The position numbers were made by a program, and so were the translations under genes. A DNA stretch of 50,924 bases from Thermodesulfobacteriaceae bacterium (lineage in GTDB: Bacteria; Desulfobacterota; Thermodesulfobacteria; Thermodesulfobacteriales; Thermodesulfobacteriaceae): positions 1 to 50,924 of the forward strand of contig JANXAD010000010.1 of the NCBI GenBank assembly GCA_025062245.1, in the 5' to 3' direction. This document shows, piece by piece, positions 17,011 to 25,091 of this stretch. The first letter of the stretch is position 1. Each line of letters begins with the position of its first letter. The notes beneath the pieces were generated by a model that ran no database searches, was not told the origin of the DNA, and saw only the letters and a program-made list of their open reading frames with translations.

Positions 17011-19026
17011 ATGGAGGTATTTCTTAAAAAAGAAGCAGAGTTTAAGTTAAAAGCTGAAATTGAGCCCCGTGGGGATCAACCTAAAGCTATCTCCGAGTTA
17101 GTTGAAGGTGTTAAAAGGGGTCTTAAGCATCAAGTTCTTTTGGGGGTTACAGGGTCAGGAAAAACCTTTACTATGGCTAATGTTATTGCTCAAGTGAAAA
17201 AGCCCACCTTAGTTATTGCTCCAAATAAAACTTTAGCTGCTCAGCTTTATAACGAATTTAAAAAACTTTTTCCTGAGAATGCTGTAGAGTATTTTGTTTC
17301 CTATTATGATTACTATCAACCTGAAGCCTATGTTCCTTTGACAGATACCTATATTGAGAAGGACGCCTCTATTAACGACTTCATAGATAGACTTCGCCAT
17401 TCTGCTACTGCAGCAGTTCTTTCAAGAAGAGATGTAATAGTTGTAGCCAGTGTGTCTTGTATTTACGGACTTGGATCTCCTCAAGAATACTTTCAAAAAC
17501 ATCTTTATTTAGCTCAAGGAGCTAAAATTAAAAGAGATGAACTCCTAAGAGCCTTAGTAAAAATGCACTACGAAAGAACTGAAATAGATTTTACCAGAGC
17601 TACCTTTAGAGTGAGAGGAGACCTTATAGAAATTTTTCCTTCTAATGAAGAAAAAAGAGCTTTAAGAATTAGTCTTTGGGGAGATGAGATTGAAGAAATT
17701 AAGGTTATAGATCCTTTTCGTGGAAAGGTATTAGGCAAAATAAGAGAAGTGGTCATTTTTCCAGCTACTCACTATGTAACCTCAGAGGATCATCTTCTTC
17801 GAGCTATCCAAGAAATAAAGATGGAACTTCAAGAAAGGGTAGAATATTTTAAATCTCAAGGGCTTTATCTCTATGCGGAACGTTTAGAGAAAAGAACCCT
17901 GTATGATCTTGAACTTTTAGAAGAGATAGGATACTGTAAGGGTATTGAAAACTATAGCAGATATTTAGATAGAAGAAGACCGGGAGAGCCTCCTTATACT
18001 CTTTTGGATTACTTTCCAGAGGATTTTTTACTTTTTATTGATGAGAGTCATATTACTATTCCTCAACTGAAGGGAATGTATAGAGGAGACCGTAGTAGAA
18101 AGGAAACCTTGGTAGAATATGGCTTTAGACTCCCTTCAGCTTTAGATAATCGTCCTCTTTTTTTCGAAGAATTTGAAGAAAGAGTAAATCAAGTTATATA
18201 TGTTTCTGCAACTCCCGGAGAATACGAAATAGAAAAAGCAGAAGGACGGATAGTGGAACAAATTATAAGACCAACCGGTCTTTTAGATCCCAAGATAGAA
18301 ATCAAATCCTCTGAGAATCAAGTAGAAGATCTATTTTTTGAGATCAAAAAGAGGGCTGAAAAAAAGGAAAGGGTTCTGGTTTGCACCCTTACTAAAAGAA
18401 TGGCTGAAGAACTAACCGATTATTATAAAGAACTGGGCTTAAAGGCTTGTTATATGCATTCTGATTTGAAAACCTTAGAGAGAGCAAGAATAATAAGAGA
18501 TTTAAGAAGGGGAATTTATGAAGTTTTAATTGGGATTAATCTTTTAAGAGAGGGACTTGACCTTCCAGAGGTTTCTCTTATAGCTATTTTAGATGCAGAT
18601 AAAGAGGGTTTTTTGCGTTCAGAAAGAAGTTTAATTCAGATGATAGGAAGGGCTGCTAGAAATATAAATGGAACAGCTATTATGTATGCCCAATCCCTAA
18701 CTCCAGCTCTTAAAAAAGCTATAGAGGAAACAGAGAGAAGAAGAAAAATTCAAGAGGAATACAACGAACTTCATGGAATAACTCCTCAAAGTATTGTAAA
18801 ATCTTTAGAAGATCCTCTTATGAAAATGGTGGAAGCTGATTTTGTGGATTTGGAGAAGGTAATAGAAATTAGCGAAGTATTTGAAAGTTTAGAAGCTTTA
18901 AGGTTAGAAATTGAGAGAGTGGAAAAGGAAATGAGGGAAGCAGCCAAAAGGTATGAGTTTGAAAAGGCAGCTATTTTAAGAGACCGTCTCTTTTCTTTAA
19001 AACAATTAGCCCTTCAATGGGAATAA
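17011..19026 (+). CDS. uvrB: Excinuclease ABC subunit B
   Basis: DNA-damage verification helicase of nucleotide excision repair, partner of UvrA and UvrC. Walker A GVTGSGKT lies at about residues 46-53, the damage-probing beta-hairpin [21 protein letters not shown] at about 93-113, and the Walker B-type DESH at about 338. RPTGLLDP, then helicase motifs V/VI ([35 protein letters not shown]) follow. A C-terminal UVR motif (about 632-668) binds UvrC. At 671 aa it is full length. No strong ribosome-binding site precedes the ATG at 17011; the N-terminus ([17 protein letters not shown] from residue 10) aligns with the family from there. rsmB follows 16 bases later. Confidence 0.97.
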   Translation: MEVFLKKEAEFKLKAEIEPRGDQPKAISELVEGVKRGLKHQVLLGVTGSGKTFTMANVIAQVKKPTLVIAPNKTLAAQLYNEFKKLFPENAVEYFVSYYDYYQPEAYVPLTDTYIEKDASINDFIDRLRHSATAAVLSRRDVIVVASVSCIYGLGSPQEYFQKHLYLAQGAKIKRDELLRALVKMHYERTEIDFTRATFRVRGDLIEIFPSNEEKRALRISLWGDEIEEIKVIDPFRGKVLGKIREVVIFPATHYVTSEDHLLRAIQEIKMELQERVEYFKSQGLYLYAERLEKRTLYDLELLEEIGYCKGIENYSRYLDRRRPGEPPYTLLDYFPEDFLLFIDESHITIPQLKGMYRGDRSRKETLVEYGFRLPSALDNRPLFFEEFEERVNQVIYVSATPGEYEIEKAEGRIVEQIIRPTGLLDPKIEIKSSENQVEDLFFEIKKRAEKKERVLVCTLTKRMAEELTDYYKELGLKACYMHSDLKTLERARIIRDLRRGIYEVLIGINLLREGLDLPEVSLIAILDADKEGFLRSERSLIQMIGRAARNINGTAIMYAQSLTPALKKAIEETERRRKIQEEYNELHGITPQSIVKSLEDPLMKMVEADFVDLEKVIEISEVFESLEALRLEIERVEKEMREAAKRYEFEKAAILRDRLFSLKQLALQWE

Positions 19027-19042
19027 GAGAGAATAGCTTCTT

Positions 19043-20440
19043 ATGCCACGTCTTCCAAAGACTAATCCTAGAGCAGTAGCCCTTAAGGTTCTTCTTCGTT
19101 GGGAAAAGGATAAGCCTCTTTTAGATGAAGTTCTATCTCAAACCCTTACTAAAAGTGTTTTACCTGATGAAAGAGATCGAGCTTTAGTGGGAGAATTGGT
19201 AAACGGGGTGGTAAGAAACTTATATTATCTCGACTTCATTTTACAGAGATTTTCTTATACACCCTTAGAAAAGATGGACTTAGAAGTAAAAAATGCCTTA
19301 AGACTTGGAATTTATCAACTTTTATATACCAGAATTCCTGAAAGAGTATCCATAGCAGAAACACTTAAAATTCTTGCTCACCGCCGAAGAGGAGAATGGA
19401 TAAGAGGTTTGGTAAATGCTATTTTACATCAAATTTTGGAGCATAAAAATCAACTTCCAGAACCTCCAAATTTTAATCCTATAATTTATCTTGCTATAAA
19501 GTATTCCTTTCCAGAATGGTTGGTTAAGAGATGGCTTATCCGTTTAGGTTTTGAAGAAACCAAAGCTTTGCTTGAGGTTTCTAACGAAAGACCCCCCTTA
19601 GTTTTAAGGGTTAACACTTTAAAGGTAAGTCGAGACAACTTTCTTACTTTTTTGCAAAAAGAAGAAGTTCCTTTGGCTAAGGCCTGTCCTTTTAGTCCCT
19701 CAGGAATAATTTTAGATGGATTTAGAGGTAAAATTCAAGAACTTAAGGCCTATCATACAGGATGGATAAGTGTACAAGACTCGGCAAGTCAATTAGTAAC
19801 TTTTCTTTTAAATCCTAAGCCAGGAGAAAGAATATTAGATGCTTGTGCAGGGGTAGGAGGAAAAACTACCCATATAGCTGAACTTACGGAAAATAAAAGT
19901 CTAATTTGGGCTTTTGACCTTTATGAGTGGAGACTTCAAAAATTAAAGGAAAATTTTCGTAGATTAAACTTAAAAGAGCCTAAGGTTTTTAAAGGAGATG
20001 TAATAGAAGAGCTTCCTAAATTGAAACCACTCCTTTTTGACAAAATCCTTATAGATGCTCCTTGCACTGGAACAGGTATCATAAGAAGGCATCCTGATAT
20101 CAAGTGGGCTCGTAAAGAAGAGGATTTACTTAAAGTCCCTGAAAAACAGCTTAGACTTTTAGAAGGCTTAGCTCCTTTTTTAAGAAAGGGAGGGGTTATG
20201 GTTTATGCTACCTGTAGTCTGGAACCAGAAGAAAATGAAGAAGTTATAAGAAACTTTTTAGAGAAACATCCAGAATTTATCATTGAAAATCCTTTAGAAA
20301 CTTTAGAAAAATTTTGTGGAAGTAAAATAAAAGAATTGGTAGTAGAAGATAAATATGTAAAAACCTATCCCCATAGGCATAATCTGGATGGATTTTATAT
20401 GGTAAGGCTAAAAAAACATTTCTTAGGGACCAAGTTCTAA
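19043..20440 (+). CDS. rsmB: 16S rRNA cytosine-C5 methyltransferase RsmB
   Basis: Methylates C967 of 16S rRNA in the E. coli numbering. The N-terminal NusB-like RNA-binding domain covers about residues 6-145 (NPRAVALKVLLRWEKDKPLLDEVL, RALVGELVNGVVRNL). The SAM domain has motif I ILDACAGVGGKTTHIAEL, motif IV DAPCTGTGIIRRHPD with a catalytic-pair cysteine, and motif VI ATCSLEPEENE with the nucleophilic cysteine. Length (465 aa) is slightly longer than E. coli RsmB (429 aa). It follows uvrB closely, probably in one transcript. Confidence 0.94.
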   Translation: MPRLPKTNPRAVALKVLLRWEKDKPLLDEVLSQTLTKSVLPDERDRALVGELVNGVVRNLYYLDFILQRFSYTPLEKMDLEVKNALRLGIYQLLYTRIPERVSIAETLKILAHRRRGEWIRGLVNAILHQILEHKNQLPEPPNFNPIIYLAIKYSFPEWLVKRWLIRLGFEETKALLEVSNERPPLVLRVNTLKVSRDNFLTFLQKEEVPLAKACPFSPSGIILDGFRGKIQELKAYHTGWISVQDSASQLVTFLLNPKPGERILDACAGVGGKTTHIAELTENKSLIWAFDLYEWRLQKLKENFRRLNLKEPKVFKGDVIEELPKLKPLLFDKILIDAPCTGTGIIRRHPDIKWARKEEDLLKVPEKQLRLLEGLAPFLRKGGVMVYATCSLEPEENEEVIRNFLEKHPEFIIENPLETLEKFCGSKIKELVVEDKYVKTYPHRHNLDGFYMVRLKKHFLGTKF

Positions 20441-20631
20441 AAACTTTAAACCTAAATAGGTATTCCAACCACTGCTACTCTTTTAATCCATATGGAGCTC
20501 AATTTTTAGACAATTTAGGGATAATAAATCCAGCTAAGATAGCTTCTATGTTTGAAATTACTTAATTATTAAGACTTCTTTAAATAAAACTAAAGAACTA
20601 AAACCTTATGGCCTCTTACCTTCCTCAAATC
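20441..20631. other. Intergenic region with a short cryptic frame
   Basis: Convergent gap between rsmB and the ferredoxin subunit. One frame, read from inside the end of rsmB, stays open to a TAA at 20563-20565 and contains the protein-like segment NPYGAQFLDNLGIINPAKIAS. I do not recognise it and see no start or ribosome-binding site for it. No clear terminator is visible. Confidence 0.35.
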
Positions 20632-21081
20632 TTAAAGAAGATTAACCCATTTTAAGGCATGGGTGGTACATTTAGTAACACACGCAGGTTCAAGTCCTTG
20701 GTCTACTCTATCCTTACAGTAATCGCATTTTACAACCTTTTTGGTTGTTGGATTAAACTGAGGAATTTTCCAAGGACAAGCCTCTATACATTCTTTACAT
20801 CCATTGCACAAACTACTTTCTATAAAAACTATTCCGTCTTTCTCTCTTTTTTTAATAGCTTCAGTAGGACAGGCTTTTACACACCAAGGATCTTTACAAT
20901 GAAAACAGGTCTTAAAAGTAAATTTTTGAACTGGTTTTCCCTCAACCAAGGTTATTTTTCCTGGAATAATTCGACAAAGTCTTGGACCAGGAGGAAGATT
21001 TTTATTAGTTTTACAGTGAATTTCACAGGCAAAACAACCTATACATCGTTTGTGGTCTTGAGAAATACGATATTTATTCAT
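20632..21081 (-). CDS. Four-cluster 4Fe-4S electron-transfer subunit (DmsB/PsrB-like)
   Basis: A 149-aa polyferredoxin. It has four cysteine groups: CIGCFACEIHC near the N-terminus, CFHCKDPWCVKAC, CNGCKECIEAC, and CDYC followed by CVTKC. The 16 cysteines suit four [4Fe-4S] clusters, as in the B subunits of DMSO/polysulfide/thiosulfate reductases. It passes electrons to or from the adjacent molybdopterin subunit, whose stop overlaps its start by 4 bases. It is smaller than typical DmsB (about 205 aa), so insertions between clusters are minimal. No membrane C subunit follows. Confidence 0.9.
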   Translation of the reverse strand: MNKYRISQDHKRCIGCFACEIHCKTNKNLPPGPRLCRIIPGKITLVEGKPVQKFTFKTCFHCKDPWCVKACPTEAIKKREKDGIVFIESSLCNGCKECIEACPWKIPQFNPTTKKVVKCDYCKDRVDQGLEPACVTKCTTHALKWVNLL

Positions 21082-23168
21082 GACTTCTTTCTCACCCTTA
21101 CAAAGGTTTCAAAAAGAGCTCCTGTATGGCTTCCAAGAGCAAATTTGTCAAAAACACCTTTAAGAAGTCTTCCCTCATTTAATCCCTTTCCGTAAATTCT
21201 TGAGAGCCATGGAATATCGTTTTGGTATCCCCTTATCATAAAAACCGCTTCGGGATGGATAAAGGGTGTAACCTTAGCTCTAATAGTTCCAGTATAATCT
21301 TCCGAAGAGACTTCTATTATTTCTCTGTCTTTGATACCTAAGCTTTCAGCAATTTCGGAATTTATCCAAAGTTCATTTTCAGGTTTTATCTCATTTAAAA
21401 GAGGATTATTTTGGGTTCTGGCATGGGTATGCATAGCTGCTCTTCCAAAAAGGAGTCTAAATTCACCCTTTTCAATTTCAGGTCTTTTGGGAGTTTGATA
21501 GGGTATAAACTCTGGCACTTCTCTTTCTTGCATTAAAGAGGAAGTCAATTCTATCTTTCCTGAAGGGGTTTTAAATTTAAGATTGTTTCTCTCATATAAA
21601 AGTGGTTCATCCCAAAGGAAAACCAACCCTTTTTTATCAAAGTCCTTTATATCTACTCCAGTTCCTTCCAACTGATAATACCAAATCTCTTCTATTGTCT
21701 CATAGGGTACATACTTTTCTAATCCCATTTTTCTACAAAGTTCAGTAAAAATCCACCATCTTGGTTTAGTCTCATAAAGTGGTTCTATGGCTTTTTTTCT
21801 TACTATAAAAGCCGGTCTAGCTCCTCTTTGTAATCCTATTATGTCGTCTCTTTCAAGATAGGTGGACTCCGGAAGAATTATGTCTGCAAACCAACTAGTA
21901 GTTCCAAAATCTACAGGTATGTGTACCAAAAGTTCTAAATGGTTTATAATAGACTTTATACTTTCTAAAGGCATACCTGCAAAGGGATCATATCTATAGA
22001 CGAAAAGAGCTTTAATGGGATAGGGGTTGCCAGTTTTTATAGCTTTCCAAAGATAAAGAAGGTGGCCAGCATCATCGTATAAAAAACCTTTATTTAATTC
22101 AGCTTCTATTCTCTTATCCTGGGGAGAAGGAATAGGTTCTAACAGACTTTTTAAGGGTTGAGCTCTTACTTCTTTTGGAGATTTAGCTAAAATTAAACCT
22201 CCTTTTTGTTCTAAATTACCTAAGAGAAAATTTAAGATCCATATAGCTCTTGCACAATAAAAGGAATCCCTATATCTTGCCCCAAACCAATAAGGATAAA
22301 TTATTACCTGAGGTTTAGCTTTTCCCAATTCTCTGGATAGTTTTACTATTTCATCTGCTGGAACTCCCGATTCAACTTCTGCCCACTTAGGACTATAAGG
22401 CTTAATAAAGTTTTCAAGTTCAGAAAGTCCTAAAAAATATTTTTCAACAAACTCTTGATCAAAAAGTTCTTCCTTAAGCACCTGATGAATAAGAGCTAAA
22501 ACTACAGCATAATCTGTCCCTGGTCTTATTCTAAAGTATTTAGTTGCTTTAGTGGCAGTAACATTAACTCTTGGATCAAAATAGGTAAGTTTAGCTCCCT
22601 TTTCTAAAGCTCTTAAAACGTTATTAGCTTCCCTTACCACTACGGCATCAAAAAAGGCCCTTCCAAAGGAAACTATATGTTTAGCATTGGTAAAGTCATA
22701 ACTAATATCCCCTCTGGGAATTCCTATTAAACTTTGAACTGCAAGATCCACATTTTTTCTACATAAATCATCATGATTAAAATAATTAGGAGAACCTATA
22801 GCCTTAATAAAGACTCTTTGCATTTCTCCAAAAAGTCCTGCTCCTCTGTCAAGAAAAGCTACAGACTTAACTCCATATCGACCTATTATTTCTGAAAGCT
22901 TATTTACTACATAACTTAAAGCTTCATCCCAAGTTAATTTTTTCCAATTTCCTGAACCTCTTTCTCCTGTTCTTATCATGGGATATCGAGGTCTTTCAGA
23001 ATCATATAGATGAACAAGCCCTGCCGATCCTCTGGCACAAAGAGATTTTTCAATTCCAAAAACATAAGGGTTCCCTTCTATCCAGGTTATTTGACCATTT
23101 ACTATTTCTACTTTTATCGGACAACGAGCTGAACACATTCCACATACTGAAAACACTTCTCTTTTCAT
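21078..23168 (-). CDS. Molybdopterin (Mo/W) oxidoreductase catalytic subunit, polysulfide/thiosulfate reductase-like
   Basis: DMSO-reductase-family catalytic subunit of 696 aa. An N-terminal [4Fe-4S] site is formed by C9, C12, C16 and C44 (CGMCSARC, SLCARG). The metal-ligand position is probably the cysteine in GSPNYFNHDDLCRKN. Later blocks include HIPVDFGTTSWFADIILPESTYLER cut by ordinary linkers, and the C-terminal pterin-binding region RLLFGRAAMHTHARTQNNP. Relatives act on polysulfide, thiosulfate, tetrathionate or arsenate; the substrate cannot be fixed here. There is no twin-arginine or Sec signal: the protein begins directly at MKREVFSVCGMC. No membrane anchor gene follows the ferredoxin subunit, so a soluble cytoplasmic enzyme is likely. 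Confidence 0.85.
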   Translation of the reverse strand: MKREVFSVCGMCSARCPIKVEIVNGQITWIEGNPYVFGIEKSLCARGSAGLVHLYDSERPRYPMIRTGERGSGNWKKLTWDEALSYVVNKLSEIIGRYGVKSVAFLDRGAGLFGEMQRVFIKAIGSPNYFNHDDLCRKNVDLAVQSLIGIPRGDISYDFTNAKHIVSFGRAFFDAVVVREANNVLRALEKGAKLTYFDPRVNVTATKATKYFRIRPGTDYAVVLALIHQVLKEELFDQEFVEKYFLGLSELENFIKPYSPKWAEVESGVPADEIVKLSRELGKAKPQVIIYPYWFGARYRDSFYCARAIWILNFLLGNLEQKGGLILAKSPKEVRAQPLKSLLEPIPSPQDKRIEAELNKGFLYDDAGHLLYLWKAIKTGNPYPIKALFVYRYDPFAGMPLESIKSIINHLELLVHIPVDFGTTSWFADIILPESTYLERDDIIGLQRGARPAFIVRKKAIEPLYETKPRWWIFTELCRKMGLEKYVPYETIEEIWYYQLEGTGVDIKDFDKKGLVFLWDEPLLYERNNLKFKTPSGKIELTSSLMQEREVPEFIPYQTPKRPEIEKGEFRLLFGRAAMHTHARTQNNPLLNEIKPENELWINSEIAESLGIKDREIIEVSSEDYTGTIRAKVTPFIHPEAVFMIRGYQNDIPWLSRIYGKGLNEGRLLKGVFDKFALGSHTGALFETFVRVRKKS

Positions 23169-23193
23169 GGTTTACCTTCTAAAGAATTTTTTT

Positions 23194-23222
23194 ATATAAA
23201 CTTAAATCAAAAAATATGTCAA
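23194..23222 (-). promoter_or_regulatory. Putative promoter of the molybdopterin oxidoreductase operon
   Basis: Minus-strand perfect TTGACA (23217-23222), 17-base spacer, TTATAT (23194-23199), about 26 bases upstream of the start codon. Confidence 0.6.
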
Positions 23223-23259
23223 TACATCTTCATAATTATTTTTAAACTTTGTTCCAAAA

Positions 23260-23648
23260 GGGTATAACTTTAGTCTAACTAAGTTCCTCTTAGGCCTAAA
23301 GTAAAGAATTGACCACTCACAAGGAAAGGCTGATGCTTTGAAGGTAATAAAAACTTTTAAGAAAGGTTTGATTTAGTTTTAAAGTAAATTTAGTAGTTAT
23401 GGAAAAACAAAGGAGAGAATAGGGAGAAGATAAGACTTTATCCTTCTTAATTTAATCTGGTAAGTTTTTTTTGCGTAAGTTCCGTCTCTTTCGGGAAAAT
23501 AAAGAGTATAAAAATTCATGTTTTTTCTATCTCTCCTAATCTTACCAAAGAGGCTAAAGGTTAAAAAGGCTAAAACTCTATAAAAAAATTTTTTCCCAAG
23601 AAAGAAGTTTGCTTTAGGCTTAAAAGTCATAGAGTTTTACGATAAATA
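23260..23648. other. Decayed DNA, possibly the 5' part of the neighbouring IS remnant
   Basis: No intact gene. On the plus strand short protein-like pieces (for example KERLM, ADALKVIKTFKKGLI) read towards the transposase remnant at 23649 and may be its eroded N-terminal part. A 77-codon minus-strand frame at 23397-23630 has no good ribosome-binding site or recognisable homology and is not called. Confidence 0.35.
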
Positions 23649-23910
23649 TGGCGCTGAATTAAGAGAATATACCAAGGGGGAAAGTTAGGTGAAAAGTTAG
23701 AGAGGGCCTTGGAAAAGGACTTTATAAAGTATAGGGAGGAGAAGTTATTTGAGGGGATTAAGAAGTTTTAAACCAGGGATTGATAGATTATTTGATATAG
23801 TATAATTTGATATAGTATAATGGGGAGATGAGGCTCCATGGGTTAAATAATAAGTCATCATTAAGATAATATTGTGAAAAATTTATAAAGAATAATACTT
23901 GGTTTCAAAT
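23649..23910 (+). pseudogene. Decayed integrase-type (IS481/IS3-like) transposase C-terminus, copy 1
   Basis: In one frame the sequence reads ERALEKDFIKYREEKLFEGIKKF, then a stop, then NQGLIDYLI, a stop, YNGE and HGLNNKS. This is the classic DDE-integrase C-terminal pattern (residues after the catalytic Glu, then a YLIWYNxxRPH-like block). Frame breaks and stops show it is dead. A 15-base perfect tandem duplication at 23791-23820 interrupts the block. A closely related inverted copy lies at 39800-40022. It sits immediately upstream of the promoter of the AAA+/GTPase operon. Confidence 0.75.
23791..23820 (+). repeat. 15-bp tandem duplication inside IS remnant copy 1
   Basis: The unit TTTGATATAGTATAA occurs twice back to back (23791-23805 and 23806-23820). 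The duplication is absent at this place in the related copy at 39.8-40.0 kb, so it arose after the copies diverged. Confidence 0.9.
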
Positions 23911-23932
23911 CACACGCTCTCATACAAATAAT

Positions 23933-23959
23933 TTGACAATTTAACAAATGTGTTATAAT
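23933..23959 (+). promoter_or_regulatory. Strong promoter of the eight-gene AAA+/GTPase operon
   Basis: Perfect TTGACA (23933-23938) and perfect TATAAT (23954-23959) with a short 15-base spacer. The -10 is extended (TGTTATAAT), which can compensate for spacing. The expected transcript has an unusually long leader of about 160 bases before the first gene. Confidence 0.75.
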
Positions 23960-23985
23960 TGAAATCAAGGGGGGTGAAATTTTTC

Positions 23986-24027
23986 ATGAATACTGAAGAA
24001 TTTCAGAATTTTTGTTTCCTTCTCTAA
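23986..24027 (+). CDS. Putative 13-residue leader peptide
   Basis: ATG at 23986 sits 8-9 bases after an almost ideal Shine-Dalgarno, AAGGGGGGTGA (about 23968-23977). The product would be MNTEEFQNFCFLL. It lies between the promoter and the first operon gene, followed by overlapping hairpins. It has Phe at 3 of 13 positions, but no run long enough to name an amino-acid signal. It could be a translated regulatory uORF; no homology is known. Confidence 0.4.
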   Translation: MNTEEFQNFCFLL

Positions 24028-24038
24028 ACCAAGATATA

Positions 24039-24079
24039 CCAAACAGAAAATAGTTTTTCTTTGGTTTCTTCTGTTTTTT
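24039..24079 (+). promoter_or_regulatory. Competing leader hairpins, possible attenuator
   Basis: Two stems share bases. H1 pairs CCAAA..GAAAA (24039-24050, with a CA bulge) with TTTTCTTTGG (24055-24064) around a 4-base loop. H2 pairs AAACAGAA (24041-24048) with TTCTGTTT (24069-24076) and is followed by T residues. They cannot form together. The stems are AU-rich, so stability at high temperature is doubtful. Confidence 0.35.
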
Positions 24080-24128
24080 CTGAAGATTAAATTTTGTAGG
24101 AGATTAATTTTGTAAGGAGGTTATAATT

Positions 24129-25073
24129 ATGAGTGGTTTAAAATATTCTGAATATCAATTGGAAAGGGAAAAAGAAGAAAAGATTCAACTTCTTCAAGAA
24201 ATAGCAAATTTCAAGAATGAAATAGAGCTTATTAAGGATTATCTTGAAGATTTACTTCACCATACTTCCGAAGGACTAAAGTTAACTTTTTTTCAGGAAG
24301 TAAAGGAAGCTCAAAAATGGTTAGATACTTTAGAGATTCCTAAAATTGAGGATTTGAGCATGGATACTGAACTTTCAATTTTAAGAAAAACCCATTCTCA
24401 ACTTAAAGAGATAGTTGAAAAGGGTCGAAAGATTCAAGAAGTTTTAACCTTTGCTTTTACTCAAAAGGCAGATGAAATGGGTAAAACCTTAACTAAAAAA
24501 TTAAACGATTTAAAACAGTTTTATTTTGAAAATTATAGAGTTTTAAAACTTTGGTGGGATGAAAAAAGTATAAATTACTGGAAGACAAAGATAGAAGAGG
24601 GTTATCAACTTTTAGAGGAAGAAAAATATGGAATTCTTTCTTTACTCCTTGATAAGCTATATGAAGAGTTAAAGGCTAAGGTTGAGTTTTCTAAACTTCA
24701 AGAGGAAAAACATCAAAAGAGGCTTTATCTTCTTAAAGCTTTAAGACAGGTTTGTAAAGATATGGGATTTGAAGAGATAGTGTCCCCACATTATGAAAAA
24801 GAGGGAGATCGGGGAAGTAGAATTTTATTTACTGTAGATACCTTTGATCGAGGAAAAATTGAATTTGCTATTTCTTTGGATAGTATAAATACCTTTTCAG
24901 AGGCTTCTGAAGATAAGTGTTTTGAAGAATTTGATCAGCTTTCTCAATTTTTAGAAGAGGAGTATGGGATCCGAACTGAATTTAAGTATGAAGATGGATT
25001 GAGACCTCCTAAGCTTATCAAAAAAGGAGAAATGGAACTCCCAGGAGATGCAGTAATAAAAATAGAGAAGTAA
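24129..25073 (+). CDS. Coiled-coil protein, first gene of the AAA+/GTPase system (function unknown)
   Basis: I do not recognise a named family. The 314-aa protein is largely helical: a heptad-rich, Glu/Lys-rich N-terminus (about 8-50), more helices to about 210, then a compact alpha/beta C-terminal domain (about 225-300) containing RILFTVDTFDRGKIEFAISLD and FSEASEDKCFEEFDQL. No membrane segment or signal is present. A strong AAGGAGG precedes the ATG. The next gene begins 18 bases later. By position it could be an adaptor or nucleotide-exchange-like partner (superficially GrpE-like in its coiled-coil plus small-domain layout) for the AAA+ protein; this is inference only. Confidence 0.75.
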   Translation: MSGLKYSEYQLEREKEEKIQLLQEIANFKNEIELIKDYLEDLLHHTSEGLKLTFFQEVKEAQKWLDTLEIPKIEDLSMDTELSILRKTHSQLKEIVEKGRKIQEVLTFAFTQKADEMGKTLTKKLNDLKQFYFENYRVLKLWWDEKSINYWKTKIEEGYQLLEEEKYGILSLLLDKLYEELKAKVEFSKLQEEKHQKRLYLLKALRQVCKDMGFEEIVSPHYEKEGDRGSRILFTVDTFDRGKIEFAISLDSINTFSEASEDKCFEEFDQLSQFLEEEYGIRTEFKYEDGLRPPKLIKKGEMELPGDAVIKIEK

Positions 25074-25091
25074 AAGTTAGGAGAAGTAGGT

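Noticed and set aside
20659-21195. 178-codon plus-strand frame opposite the ferredoxin subunit
   Set aside because: It is antisense to a gene with 16 well-placed cysteines and has no ribosome-binding site or family motif.
23397-23630. 77-codon minus-strand frame beside the IS remnant
   Set aside because: It has a Lys/Phe-rich, low-complexity-looking product without recognised motifs and no good ribosome-binding site; it lies in decayed DNA.
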